The translations under genes and the position numbers were made by a program. The notes below the pieces were generated by a model. It ran no database searches. It was not told where the DNA came from and saw nothing but the letters and a program-made list of their open reading frames with translations. Below, one piece after another: positions 32,904 to 40,751 of a stretch of 64,000 nucleotides of DNA (position 1 is its first letter; each line of letters begins with the position of its first letter). Source of the stretch: Mesorhizobium sophorae (GTDB lineage: Bacteria > Pseudomonadota > Alphaproteobacteria > Rhizobiales > Rhizobiaceae); NCBI RefSeq assembly GCF_002270415.1, contig NZ_NNRI01000013.1, positions 434,001 through 498,000 on the forward strand. Reading direction: 5' to 3'.

Positions 32904-33760
32904 TAACGGGCGCCAACTATGTGGAGGCCATTCGGTCGCTAGAGCAGTTGCGGCCTAAACGCCCCGATGACTTGAAACAGTTGGGGGAACTCATGTTGAA
33001 GGCTTGCCAGCGTGCGAGGGATTGGGACGAGCAGAGCGACCCATATCATCGACGCCGTGAGCGGGACCGGATCTTCGTTGAAAGCGGTGTCAAATCCATC
33101 CTATCCACGGTTCGGAAGCTCGCAGCCCTTTCCAATCAGTATGATGAGGAGTTTGACCGGATAGTGTGGCGAGCGGTCCACGCGACAGGCATATCGCCAG
33201 ACATACTACGAGACGCCGGCTTCTCATACGCCAACACGGCGCGAGGCGGCGAGAGCGGACTAGGCGGCGCATTCGTTCGAGCGCTTCTTAAGGAAATGGA
33301 GGGCCGGTTCGATGCGGAAACCGATGCAGCCAGTCGAATATCGGTCAAGGGTGCGGCCCGCGAGAAGCACCGGTGGGTGCAAAGCCCCCTTCTCTTTCCG
33401 AAACTGGTGGACGTAAGCCGGTCGCCCGACGCGCGCCGGACCGGACTGCTTTTCGAGCTAACCTTCTACCTCCGACGTTTCACCGCCGGGCGCCAAATGG
33501 TGCCAGTCAGTATCATGAACAAGATGCCGGCTTACGGCGATACTCACTACGACATAAGTGCCTTGTTCGTGCATGGTGCTCTGGGCGTCTATCCGAATGA
33601 CGGCGGTGAGGCATTCGAGAAAGCGCTCAGCTCCAACACTGGTCCGAACGGCGAGCCGATCCGCTGGTGGGGATGGGGTAAGCAAGAGGAAGAGGGGCAT
33701 GGCGGAGACGTCGACGTCTTTGCATATTGGCCAGAACCCGAAGTCGACGATCCTGCCTAG
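32900..33760 (+). CDS. Unknown protein translationally coupled to the integrase
   Basis: A 286-residue soluble protein starting inside the integrase stop codon (ATGA overlap). The N-terminal half is helical (SLEQLRPKRPDDLKQLGELM, SGVKSILSTVRKLAALSNQY). The C-terminal half has FELTFYLRRFTAGRQMVPVS, FVHGALGVYPNDGGEAFEKA and an acidic tail EVDDPA. No known domain is recognised. Its place next to the integrase is where P4-type satellites often carry host-interaction or defence cargo, but that role is only an analogy. Confidence 0.75.
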   Translation: MITGANYVEAIRSLEQLRPKRPDDLKQLGELMLKACQRARDWDEQSDPYHRRRERDRIFVESGVKSILSTVRKLAALSNQYDEEFDRIVWRAVHATGISPDILRDAGFSYANTARGGESGLGGAFVRALLKEMEGRFDAETDAASRISVKGAAREKHRWVQSPLLFPKLVDVSRSPDARRTGLLFELTFYLRRFTAGRQMVPVSIMNKMPAYGDTHYDISALFVHGALGVYPNDGGEAFEKALSSNTGPNGEPIRWWGWGKQEEEGHGGDVDVFAYWPEPEVDDPA

Positions 33761-33848
33761 AAAAATCCGATAAGTCGTCCGTTCCGCGATCGCGTCAATG
33801 CGGTCCAACTCCTCGCGTGAAGTCGCAACACCGCGCTAGGAGCTGCAA

Positions 33849-34061
33849 ATGGAGTACAACGACGACGACAACATCACCCTTGAGGTGGCATGCCAGGTTA
33901 TCGGCGGCCGCCACTCGCCGATCCACAAGGCGACTTACTATCGAGGTGTGAAGGCGGGGATCTTTCCGAAACCACACCACCCGTCGCCCGGCATTTCCCG
34001 GGTTAAGTACGGCCAGGTCAAGGCGGCGGCTGATCGCGCAAACCATGTGGAGGCCGCATGA
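33849..34061 (+). CDS. AlpA-like small regulator/excisionase
   Basis: A 70-residue protein with a MerR-type helix-turn-helix: EVACQVIGGRHSPIHKATYY, then RGVKAGIFPKPHHPSPGISR ending in VKYGQVKA. This matches the AlpA/excisionase family, which controls element excision and early gene expression. It overlaps the following small gene by four bases and heads the early gene block. Confidence 0.75.
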   Translation: MEYNDDDNITLEVACQVIGGRHSPIHKATYYRGVKAGIFPKPHHPSPGISRVKYGQVKAAADRANHVEAA

Positions 34062-34138
34062 TGCGCGCGCTCTCCTACGCCGTCGCAGGTGCTGCCGTCC
34101 TCTTCGTGGCCGCAATCATGCTCGGGTGGCTGCCATGA
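34058..34138 (+). CDS. Tiny membrane peptide (26 aa)
   Basis: MMRALSYAVAGAAVLFVAAI plus MLGWLP is a single hydrophobic helix. Both ends overlap neighbouring genes by ATGA-type junctions, which supports real translation in this tightly packed operon. Confidence 0.5.
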   Translation: MMRALSYAVAGAAVLFVAAIMLGWLP

Positions 34139-34335
34139 TGACCGCTGCCGAGAAATTCATTCCCAGCCGGGAAATGGTGGACTGTGTCAGCGATTGGCGC
34201 CAGCGCCATGCCGATGTCCGTTTTCACAAGCCGATCGTGCCGTTGCTGGTCGAGCGCTTCGGCCTGAAGCCCCTGGAGGCAATCGCTGTCATCCGGGCTT
34301 CGAAGTCGGGAGGCGCCAATGCGAGCGCCTCTTAA
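34135..34335 (+). CDS. Small early phage protein
   Basis: A 66-residue protein (MMTAAEKFIPSREMVDCVSD, RHADVRFHKPIVPLLVERFG, ending LKPLEAIAVIRASKSGGANA). It overlaps the genes on both sides by a few bases. The helical middle could be a small DNA-binding or adaptor unit; no family is recognised. Confidence 0.6.
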   Translation: MMTAAEKFIPSREMVDCVSDWRQRHADVRFHKPIVPLLVERFGLKPLEAIAVIRASKSGGANASAS

Positions 34336-34534
34336 GCGAAAGCCGGCGGCGTTGGCGACGCGCACCGGCTCCCAAAACCTCGACATGCTTCCCGGCAAAA
34401 TCGATACTTCGGAAGATATCCACTTTCCGCACCTCCTGCAAGCGCGCCGCATCCATCGGCGGTTCAACGTCTCTTGGCCGTTGGCGCGCACCATCGCAGA
34501 ACACGCCTTTGGCCAGATCGGCGGTGCCGCATGA
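34319..34534 (+). CDS. Small early phage protein with HTH-like C-terminus
   Basis: A 71-residue basic protein. The segment HLLQARRIHRRFNVSWPLAR followed by TIAEHAFGQIGG resembles a helix-turn-helix recognition unit. It overlaps the preceding gene by 17 bases and the following one by four. It could be a small regulator of the replication block. Confidence 0.55.
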   Translation: MRAPLKRKPAALATRTGSQNLDMLPGKIDTSEDIHFPHLLQARRIHRRFNVSWPLARTIAEHAFGQIGGAA

Positions 34535-35037
34535 TCAGCACCATCGACACTCCGCACCAATGCCATATCGACTGGCTGATCAAGAACGGCGTCACCACCA
34601 TGGCCATGGTCAATCCGGAGGCCATGCTTCTCGCCCAAGGTGAGCGCGCGCCAGACGGTAGATTCGAGCCTGAAGAAAACGGGATGTTTTGGTTTGTGTT
34701 CGAGGAACTTGACGACGTGGTGTTTTGGCATCCGCGTTCAAACCGGCTCGCCACGCTGGACGGTCGCGCCTTCGCACTTGGCCAGGACGCGATTTGGAAC
34801 GCTTCGACGTACTCATTCGACGGCCATCTCAATATCTTTTCGGATCCCCTCGATTGGCTCCGCGCAAAGCGTGACGGATGCGTGGTGCTCGACTGGACAC
34901 GGGCCTTCGACCGCCTTGCGGGCGCGCCGCGCGTCTCTGTCGATGAAAAGGTGCTGTTCCTGTACCGGCGACACATGCACCCGCCGCAACTGCCCGAATT
35001 GTACGTGCTGCAGACTAACGGGAGGGCAGCAGCATGA
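34531..35037 (+). CDS. Hypothetical phage protein
   Basis: A 168-residue protein (MISTIDTPHQCHIDWLIKNG, FWFVFEELDDVVFWHPRSNR, GCVVLDWTRAFDRLAGAPRV). It overlaps the ATPase gene by four bases, so it is presumably a partner in replication. The mixed alpha/beta pattern and its position suggest a primase-like accessory protein, but no motif confirms this. Confidence 0.65.
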   Translation: MISTIDTPHQCHIDWLIKNGVTTMAMVNPEAMLLAQGERAPDGRFEPEENGMFWFVFEELDDVVFWHPRSNRLATLDGRAFALGQDAIWNASTYSFDGHLNIFSDPLDWLRAKRDGCVVLDWTRAFDRLAGAPRVSVDEKVLFLYRRHMHPPQLPELYVLQTNGRAAA

Positions 35038-36266
35038 AGGGCGCACCCATCCCGATTGAGAAATATGATAACGACCCGTGGCGCTTCGTCGACTATGACG
35101 GCAAACCGCGTAAGGGTGGCTTTCTGGTGAAGGCAAATCCCTTCGTATGGCGCGAGCCGGTCGACATTCCTCCGCGCTGCTGGCTGTTCGGTGGTCACTA
35201 CATCCGAGGCTATGTCACCGGCACCGTGGCGCCTGGCGGCATGGGCAAGACGTCCGTGGTGCAGACCGAAGCGCTGTCGATGGTCACAGGCCGCGATCTG
35301 CTCGGGATCAAACCCGAACTCACATCGCTCAATGCCTGGATATGGAACCTCGAAGATCCGACGGAAGAGGTTGAACGACGCTTTGCCGCGTCTGTCGTGC
35401 ATCACGAGATCAATCCGCAAGACCTCGCCGGCCGGCTGTTCGTCAACTCGGGTCGCGACACGCCGCTGGTGATCGCCAGGAAGGTCAAGGATGCGATCAC
35501 TGTTCTGGAACCTGTCATTGATGCCCTGGTGGCCGAGATCATCGCCAACGGCATCGACGTGTTGATTGTTGACCCATTCGTCAGCAGCCATGGGCTTCCC
35601 GAGAATGACAATGCGGCGATCGATGCCGCCGTGAAGGCCTGGGGACGAGTAGCCGGGCGCGGCAATTGCTCAGTCGAGCTTGTGCACCATGCCCGCAAGC
35701 TCAATGGTGACACCATCTCGGCAGAAAGCGCACGCGGCGGCAGTGCCTTTGTAGACGGTTGCCGCGCTGTCCGCGTCATCAACCGCATGTCCGAAGATGA
35801 AGCCGCCCGGCTAGGGATAGACGAGGCGCGCCGATATTTCTTCATGCTCGCCGACAAGCAGAACATGGCGCCGCCGGCAGACAAACGCGACTGGTATCAA
35901 CTGGTTTCCGTGCCGTTGGCCAATGGCGACAACGTGGCCGCCGTCGATAGGTGGACGCCTCCAAACCCGTTCGATGACGTGACACCTGACCATCTCCGCC
36001 GCGCTCAAGCCCTCTTTGCCGGCGGCGACTTCAGGGAAAGCGAGCAATCGCCGGAATGGGGCGGCAATGCCGTGGCCACCGTGCTGGACCTCGACGTTGG
36101 TGCAGGCAGGAAGGCAAATGAGCGGACAAGCCAGCAAAGGGCCGCCCGGGCGAAGATCAAGCGCATCCTGCTCACATGGCAGGATACAGGCGCCATCACG
36201 ATCGAAACCCGTCTGGACAGCAAGCGCAATGAGCGGCGCTACTATGCCTGCGGTGACCCGGCATGA
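35034..36266 (+). CDS. RecA-fold AAA ATPase, RepA-like replicative helicase
   Basis: A 410-residue ATPase of the RepA/KaiC-like group. Walker A APGGMGKTS is at 66-74 and Walker B IDVLIVDPFVS follows; HHARKLNGD and ESARGGSAFVDGCR are typical of phage and plasmid RepA-like (AAA_25) hexameric helicases. It would unwind the element's DNA at its origin. The C-terminal domain (about 320-410) looks like a winged-helix region (RAKIKRILLTWQDTGAITIE). An iteron-like repeat region begins directly at its 3' end, which supports a replication role. Confidence 0.82.
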   Translation: MKGAPIPIEKYDNDPWRFVDYDGKPRKGGFLVKANPFVWREPVDIPPRCWLFGGHYIRGYVTGTVAPGGMGKTSVVQTEALSMVTGRDLLGIKPELTSLNAWIWNLEDPTEEVERRFAASVVHHEINPQDLAGRLFVNSGRDTPLVIARKVKDAITVLEPVIDALVAEIIANGIDVLIVDPFVSSHGLPENDNAAIDAAVKAWGRVAGRGNCSVELVHHARKLNGDTISAESARGGSAFVDGCRAVRVINRMSEDEAARLGIDEARRYFFMLADKQNMAPPADKRDWYQLVSVPLANGDNVAAVDRWTPPNPFDDVTPDHLRRAQALFAGGDFRESEQSPEWGGNAVATVLDLDVGAGRKANERTSQQRAARAKIKRILLTWQDTGAITIETRLDSKRNERRYYACGDPA

Positions 36267-36284
36267 AGAGGGATCATCCGTCAT

Positions 36285-36417
36285 CTGCCTCACTGCCTCA
36301 CCTAGTAGTGGGGCAAGGTGTGGCAACCGTGGCAAAAGCACTGCCTCACCACCACCCTTATAGGGGTGTGGGGGTGTGGCGGGGCAGATTAAGCAGGGCA
36401 ATTTCAGGTGGGGCAAA
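36285..36417. other. Iteron-like repeat cluster, candidate replication origin
   Basis: CTGCCTCA at 36285 and CTGCCTCACC at 36293 and 36341 are direct repeats. GTGGGGCAA (36308), GTGTGGCAA (36318), CGTGGCAA (36328) and GTGGGGCAA (36409) form a second set, partly the reverse complement of the first. No protein-like frame covers the stretch well. Position just after the helicase gene suggests an origin. Confidence 0.5.
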
Positions 36418-36583
36418 ATCCCGACCATGCAGTGCTATTCGGCGACCCGTGGCCATGGGGCTGCGGGGGGCACTTCGATCTCTACAGAAATCGGCTACCC
36501 CGACACCGCTCCGGGGTCACGGAGAGATTTTTTCTACCTGTTTGATTTCAGCCAAATCAAAGGAAAATCAAAACCCACGCCAA

Positions 36584-36667
36584 ATGCGGACGCCGCAGTC
36601 CTCGTTCAACATTTTCCTCGGCGTGTTCGAGGGCGGCATCGCACTGCTTGTCGGGGCGATGCCATGA
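36584..36667 (+). CDS. Tiny membrane peptide (27 aa)
   Basis: MRTPQSSFNIFLGVFEGGIA plus LLVGAMP has one hydrophobic segment and overlaps the next start by four bases (ATGA). A longer in-frame extension to 36263 reads through the repeat cluster and is not protein-like. Confidence 0.4.
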   Translation: MRTPQSSFNIFLGVFEGGIALLVGAMP

Positions 36668-36915
36668 GCCGGGAGCGCGAGCGCGAACTTGCTCGGCTGC
36701 GCCAGCGGCGATGTCGACGGCGTGCGGCAAAGAAGCTGTTGCCTGCCAACGTCGATTTCCCGCGTCACCATGTCGAGTGGATGGATGAGCAAGGCATGTT
36801 CGGGGCCGGTGTCGATTGCACAGACCCGGACGTGCTCGGCCGCGTGATCGGCGACCTGGCGGAGGCTCATATCGTCCACGTCAAAAATCTGTCACGCCGT
36901 GACCCGCAACGCTGA
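36664..36915 (+). CDS. Small basic phage protein
   Basis: An 83-residue protein with a very basic start (MSRERERELARLRQRRCRRR) and a second half DFPRHHVEWMDEQGMFGAGV, DCTDPDVLGRVIGDLAEAHI. The charged N-terminus suggests nucleic-acid binding. It starts within the stop of the preceding peptide. Confidence 0.55.
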   Translation: MSRERERELARLRQRRCRRRAAKKLLPANVDFPRHHVEWMDEQGMFGAGVDCTDPDVLGRVIGDLAEAHIVHVKNLSRRDPQR

Positions 36916-36959
36916 TCCGACCTGCTACGCCTGGGACCAACACGACGGAGCAAGGACCG

Positions 36960-37478
36960 ATGCTGGGAATGACCCGGAAAGAGATTACCCCCGAACTCAC
37001 GGACGCCGAGCGCCTACGCGACCGCATGGTGCTGCCTCAGTCGGCGAACTTGCTGAAGCTGGCCGAGCAGATCGTCACCAAGCTTCGCGCCGACCAGCGG
37101 AGCGCCAAGGAACGGCTTACCCCGCTTTATGACGACCTCCGCCAGAATTCGGTGTCGACCACTAAAGATCGAATTGCCGAAGTCGAAGCTGAACTGAAGG
37201 CGATAGAGAAGCCGCTACAGGACGCCTTCGTCGAGCGTGACCGCAGGCGCCAGCAGTTCGGCGAGAAGGCCAGGCAGGATCTTGGGCCTGTGATCAACGA
37301 ATTTTCCGATGCCGTGAATGCCAAGCTCGATGAACTCGATGAGCTGTTTCGGCTTGCTCTCGGCCTGCACGTCGCCGCCACAATCTCGGGCATCGAGATG
37401 CCCAGGATCATCGAAAGCAGTCAGTCGCTTGCCGCTCACATCCATTCGATGCGGCGCGTTCTGCGCGGCGGTTTCTGA
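36960..37478 (+). CDS. Coiled-coil hypothetical protein
   Basis: A 172-residue, mostly helical protein with a long heptad-rich centre (KDRIAEVEAELKAIEKPLQD, AFVERDRRRQQFGEKARQDL) and ISGIEMPRIIESSQSLAAHI near the end. It could be a scaffold or DNA-processing accessory. No catalytic motif is seen. Confidence 0.65.
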   Translation: MLGMTRKEITPELTDAERLRDRMVLPQSANLLKLAEQIVTKLRADQRSAKERLTPLYDDLRQNSVSTTKDRIAEVEAELKAIEKPLQDAFVERDRRRQQFGEKARQDLGPVINEFSDAVNAKLDELDELFRLALGLHVAATISGIEMPRIIESSQSLAAHIHSMRRVLRGGF

Positions 37479-37490
37479 GGGCCGAGCGGA

Positions 37491-37784
37491 ATGAAAATCC
37501 CGGCGCGCGGTTCATTGAGGGCGACACATGGGCGCGTCCAAAAGCAGATCGACGATCTCCGGCGCGCGTCGGGCGCAAGTGCTACCGGTCAAGGTCGTCA
37601 ACGCCCTGAGTGCGAGCCGGTTAAGACACATGACCCGGCGAACGGCTTGGCTGCTGCGCGCTCGTCATCGCCCGTGACGAGTGCGCGGCAATCCGCCAAC
37701 GACGAAGTCATGCTCGCAGAAGCTCGCTTCTGGAGCTTTCTAAACGCGACGGATCCGAATCGGAGGGGTGATGCGCAAGGATGA
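37491..37784 (+). CDS. Hypothetical protein (uncertain)
   Basis: A 97-residue frame whose second half reads like protein (ANDEVMLAEARFWSFLNATD) while the first half is low in hydrophobic residues. It overlaps the start of the ClpP-like gene by 14 bases. Another frame from 37528 gives a basic 49-residue peptide; I prefer the longer frame weakly. Confidence 0.4.
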   Translation: MKIPARGSLRATHGRVQKQIDDLRRASGASATGQGRQRPECEPVKTHDPANGLAAARSSSPVTSARQSANDEVMLAEARFWSFLNATDPNRRGDAQG

Positions 37785-38577
37785 AATCCTCGTCGCTGGC
37801 GGTTCCGCAGGTCGGCCCCCGCCATCTCGACAAGCGGCACCTCCAACCACGTTCTTTCCAGGCCCGCGCCTGCGCATGGCAGAGGCTCGGCGAGATATGG
37901 CGGTCCAGGCTCGCGCTGATGGTCAGGCGGGGCCGCAATACATCTCGATCGCCATTGAGGGCGAGATCGACGAGCGCATGGTCGCCAGGGTGAAGACGCA
38001 ACTCGACGCTGCGCCGCACGCCAGCACGCTGCGCATGAGGGTCAACAGCAATGGCGGCAACCTGCATAGCGCGCTACGCATTTACAACGCGATCTGTGAG
38101 CATCCGGCGTCCCGCAAATCCGCTCGCGCCGCCGGCCGCTGCCAGTCAGCCGCCCTAGTGGCTTTCCTCGCGTGCGATCACAGAGAAGCCGCTGCCGGTG
38201 TACTCATCCTCACACATGAAGCCGCCGTTTCACCGGTTCGCAATCGTCGCTGGACACGAGGTGTGCACCAGTCGGCAGCCGATCGTCTGCATGCGGCAGA
38301 TGAGGCAATCCTCGACCTCATCTGCGAACGCACCGGCGCCACCCGAGCTACCGTTCGCACGCTGATGGAAGCCGACGAGAACATCCACCTGGTTCGTGCT
38401 CTCAGTGTCGGCCTTATCCACGAATTCGACGGCTGCACGAGACCGTGCTCACGCGACTGGCCGGAGCGTGTCCGCAATGCCTGGAAGACGCAGGCGGTTG
38501 TTGTCGGGATGCCTAACTATCTGTTCAGCCCTGGCTACCTCGCTGCATGCGCAGCCACGCTCAGGAGGCAGCCATGA
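37771..38577 (+). CDS. ClpP-fold protease, putative head-maturation or regulatory protease
   Basis: A 268-residue protein with the ClpP/crotonase fold. MRVNSNGGNLHSALRIYNAI (oxyanion strand and helix) matches the ClpP INSPGG region, CQSAALV supplies the candidate nucleophile Ser126, and LTHEAAV the catalytic His149. In phages such proteases mature the capsid, but no portal or capsid gene is present here. The first 55 residues are proline/arginine-rich and unlike ClpP. CGGAGG supports the start at 37771. It overlaps the following gene by four bases. Confidence 0.72.
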   Translation: MRKDEILVAGGSAGRPPPSRQAAPPTTFFPGPRLRMAEARRDMAVQARADGQAGPQYISIAIEGEIDERMVARVKTQLDAAPHASTLRMRVNSNGGNLHSALRIYNAICEHPASRKSARAAGRCQSAALVAFLACDHREAAAGVLILTHEAAVSPVRNRRWTRGVHQSAADRLHAADEAILDLICERTGATRATVRTLMEADENIHLVRALSVGLIHEFDGCTRPCSRDWPERVRNAWKTQAVVVGMPNYLFSPGYLAACAATLRRQP

Positions 38578-38774
38578 AGCCCCGCGCGGCTAATCTCGCT
38601 GCAGCCTGGGACGCAATGACCGGGATGCTGCGTCGGATCATGGCTCTAGAACAGAAGCAATTCGGCCTACGCATCGGCAGCGCCTTCGCCGCGCCGGCTG
38701 GCCAGGCCTTCCATGTGCGTGAACTTGAAGTCGAAGGCAAAACGATCAAGGTCGTGACCGTCGAGGACGCATGA
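38574..38774 (+). CDS. Small phage protein
   Basis: A 66-residue protein (MKPRAANLAAAWDAMTGMLR, MALEQKQFGLRIGSAFAAPA, HVRELEVEGKTIKVVTVEDA). AGGAGGC precedes its ATG, which overlaps the protease stop. An N-terminal helix is followed by two short strands. A head-associated role would be a guess from position only. Confidence 0.6.
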   Translation: MKPRAANLAAAWDAMTGMLRRIMALEQKQFGLRIGSAFAAPAGQAFHVRELEVEGKTIKVVTVEDA

Positions 38775-38926
38775 TGGTGGTACGGGACGCGGAGCGAGCC
38801 ATGACCCCAGGGGGGCGGGCAAATCCCTGCAGGCATTGGGTGCCCCAACCGCTCCGGGCCTTCATTTGCAGTTTCGTCTCCCCGGTTCATCCCATGCGCG
38901 CGAGGAGGCTAATTGATGGGCAATAG
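38771..38926 (+). CDS. Doubtful small ORF (51 aa)
   Basis: A frame starting in the preceding stop codon (ATGATG) runs to 38926, overlapping the terminase start. The product (MMVVRDAERAMTPGGRANPC and on) is arginine- and proline-rich with no clear structure. It may be translated as a coupling ORF or be fortuitous. Confidence 0.25.
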   Translation: MMVVRDAERAMTPGGRANPCRHWVPQPLRAFICSFVSPVHPMRARRLIDGQ

Positions 38927-39329
38927 AGGGCCTATATCTGCAGCGGCATTGTCCGTTGTCCCACCGGCAACGCCACCGACACCGACACCAAAGCCGATCC
39001 GAAAGGCTCCGGCTCCAAAGCATCTGGAGGCGGCAACCCGCGCCTGGTGGGAAAGTGTCGTGGCTGACTTCGATTTGGAGCAGCATCATTTGCGTCTTTT
39101 GCAGGCGGCGGCCGAAAGCTGGGATCGCATGCAGGCGGCGCGCGCCGCGATCGGCAAACATGGCCTGACCTTCGTCGACAGCAACGGCAATCCGAAGGCG
39201 CGGCCTGAAATCGCGATCGAACGAGACGCGAAAATCGGCTTCGCCAGGTTGATCCGCGAGTTGGATCTCGACGTCGAGGCGCCGACAGAAGGCCGCCGGC
39301 CGCCGGCAATTCGAAGCAACCGAGGCTGA
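38916..39329 (+). CDS. Terminase small subunit, P27 family
   Basis: A 137-residue protein of the P27-type small terminase family, which recognises phage DNA for packaging. Typical features are the proline-rich start (TPPTPTPKPIRKAPAPKHLE), TRAWWESVVADFDLEQHHLR, LLQAAAESWDRMQAARAAIG and GLTFVDSNGNPKARPEIAIE. GGAGG precedes the start at 38916. Normally a large terminase follows; here two unknown genes do, so the packaging module is incomplete or relies on another phage. Confidence 0.82.
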   Translation: MGNRGPISAAALSVVPPATPPTPTPKPIRKAPAPKHLEAATRAWWESVVADFDLEQHHLRLLQAAAESWDRMQAARAAIGKHGLTFVDSNGNPKARPEIAIERDAKIGFARLIRELDLDVEAPTEGRRPPAIRSNRG

Positions 39330-39334
39330 CACCC

Positions 39335-39835
39335 ATGCCTGTGAAACGTCGACATCAAAAGCGCCGCAAAGGGGAACTGCCGGAGCAAATCCGCGAGTGG
39401 TTTGCCTCGGGCAAGGATAGCTTTTTCCACGACGATCTTCCGGCATGGTGGGAGGCGTGGCGGGAGCCCTTCCTCGCGGAATGGGTCCAGCACCAGCCGG
39501 GAACGCGTCCTTGGGCCTGGTGGCGCCACGACGCGCCGGAACCGCGATTGCGGCTCGGCGGCACTGGAACGGCGAAGCACGATTGTCTGGCCCATGTGAG
39601 GCAATTCGCCTTTGGCCTCCCGTCTGCCGGTTTCCTGGATCGGTGGACGTTCGATTATTTCAACGGACAAGCGCGCGACATTCACGGCCGGCTGATCGCC
39701 AACGGGTACAAGCCTGGCGACTTTTCGCGAGGCGAACCGTTCGATCCCGACGATCCGCCACGCTTCGAGACAGAGGCCGAATATCTCGCCCGCCTTGGGC
39801 TGCTCTTTGACGGGGAGGTCGCTCGATGCCAGTGA
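39335..39835 (+). CDS. Hypothetical phage protein, Trp-rich
   Basis: A 166-residue protein with many tryptophans (PAWWEAWREPFLAEWVQHQP, TRPWAWWRHDAPEPRLRLGG) and C-terminal TEAEYLARLGLLF. It starts five bases after the terminase stop and shares its first six residues (MPVKRR) with the next gene. Similar Trp-rich proteins follow P27 small terminases in rhizobial prophages, in my recollection; the function is unknown. Confidence 0.65.
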   Translation: MPVKRRHQKRRKGELPEQIREWFASGKDSFFHDDLPAWWEAWREPFLAEWVQHQPGTRPWAWWRHDAPEPRLRLGGTGTAKHDCLAHVRQFAFGLPSAGFLDRWTFDYFNGQARDIHGRLIANGYKPGDFSRGEPFDPDDPPRFETEAEYLARLGLLFDGEVARCQ

Positions 39836-40071
39836 AGCGCCGCTCGTCGAAGGCCAGGCAGTTCAAGATCACTCCGGCCGTCCTTGCCGCGTTTCGTGCC
39901 GATGATGACCGTGCATTGCACGTCGCCCTCAACTTGCCTCCCTGGTTTCCCAATCCGCTTTTCGTGGACTGGCCGGAGCCGCCGGTATGGGCGAGGAACG
40001 ACGGCACCGCGTGGACGGCGTGCTGGCCCGAGGCGTGGGCGCTTCGGCAAGAGCTGGAGCGCGGCCGTTGA
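39826..40071 (+). CDS. Small phage protein sharing its N-terminus with the preceding one
   Basis: An 81-residue protein, MPVKRRSSKARQFKITPAVL then VALNLPPWFPNPLFVDWPEP. The MPVKRR start and the Trp/Pro-rich body resemble the preceding protein, suggesting an old duplication. It overlaps both neighbours (ten bases upstream, four downstream). Confidence 0.6.
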   Translation: MPVKRRSSKARQFKITPAVLAAFRADDDRALHVALNLPPWFPNPLFVDWPEPPVWARNDGTAWTACWPEAWALRQELERGR

Positions 40072-40748
40072 CGGCGATATTTACCTATGCGGCACCCGAT
40101 GCAGCCTATGCCCTTGGCGATGGCGCGTTCGTCGGCTTTCATTCCGGCCGTCTGCGCGAGATCAAGACCAAGATTCTGGACGCTGCAGCGGACAAATCGG
40201 CCGTTTTGGCAGTTTCCGGTCCACAAAAACTCAATTCCCGACTTTCCGCACAGCTTCGCCAATTCGCGAGCTTTGACGACGTGGTCGATGGGCTCGAGGC
40301 CGAGGTGATCGAGATCGCAAAGACCTTGGCTTTCGGGTTTTTCTCAATGCGGCTGGTCGGCTGGTCGAGGGCGCGCAGCAAGGCCGAAGTGTACAAAATC
40401 AGCGGTGGCGCGTGGCCTGGTGCTGAAGCCAAGACCCCGGTGCTGATCGAGACCACCGGTTTAAGCGTCATCTCGCCCCAGGAAGAGCCTCCAATTCCCG
40501 ATGCCACGCGCCACTTTTATCAGGCGCACAGGCTGGGGTGCGCGCCGCAGTTCTCGGCTACAGCGCACGCGGTTCCGTACTTCTTCGCAACGCGCGCCAA
40601 GCCATCGCCGCTCAACGGCAAACACGTCGTTGGGGGCTTCATCGAAGAGGTCAAAATCACTGCGGCCGGCACGCGCAGGCGCATCGTTGGCGAGTGGGCT
40701 GACGATCAAATTGGCGAGCTCATCAATCCCCAGATGAAGGCTGCCTGA
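40068..40748 (+). CDS. Hypothetical phage protein, tail module
   Basis: A 226-residue protein starting at a TTG that overlaps the preceding stop (TTGA). The N-terminal strand AIFTYAAPDAAYALGDGAFV and the regular beta pattern recall Ntn-hydrolase-like phage proteins, but no catalytic residue can be assigned. LINPQMKAA closes the protein three bases before the tail-tip gene, so the two are probably functionally linked. Confidence 0.6.
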   Translation: MTAIFTYAAPDAAYALGDGAFVGFHSGRLREIKTKILDAAADKSAVLAVSGPQKLNSRLSAQLRQFASFDDVVDGLEAEVIEIAKTLAFGFFSMRLVGWSRARSKAEVYKISGGAWPGAEAKTPVLIETTGLSVISPQEEPPIPDATRHFYQAHRLGCAPQFSATAHAVPYFFATRAKPSPLNGKHVVGGFIEEVKITAAGTRRRIVGEWADDQIGELINPQMKAA

Positions 40749-40751
40749 GCC

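Noticed and set aside
36263..36583. Plus-strand frame running from the ATPase end through the repeat cluster
   Set aside because: Composition follows the DNA repeats rather than protein, so only the last 27 codons are proposed as a peptide.
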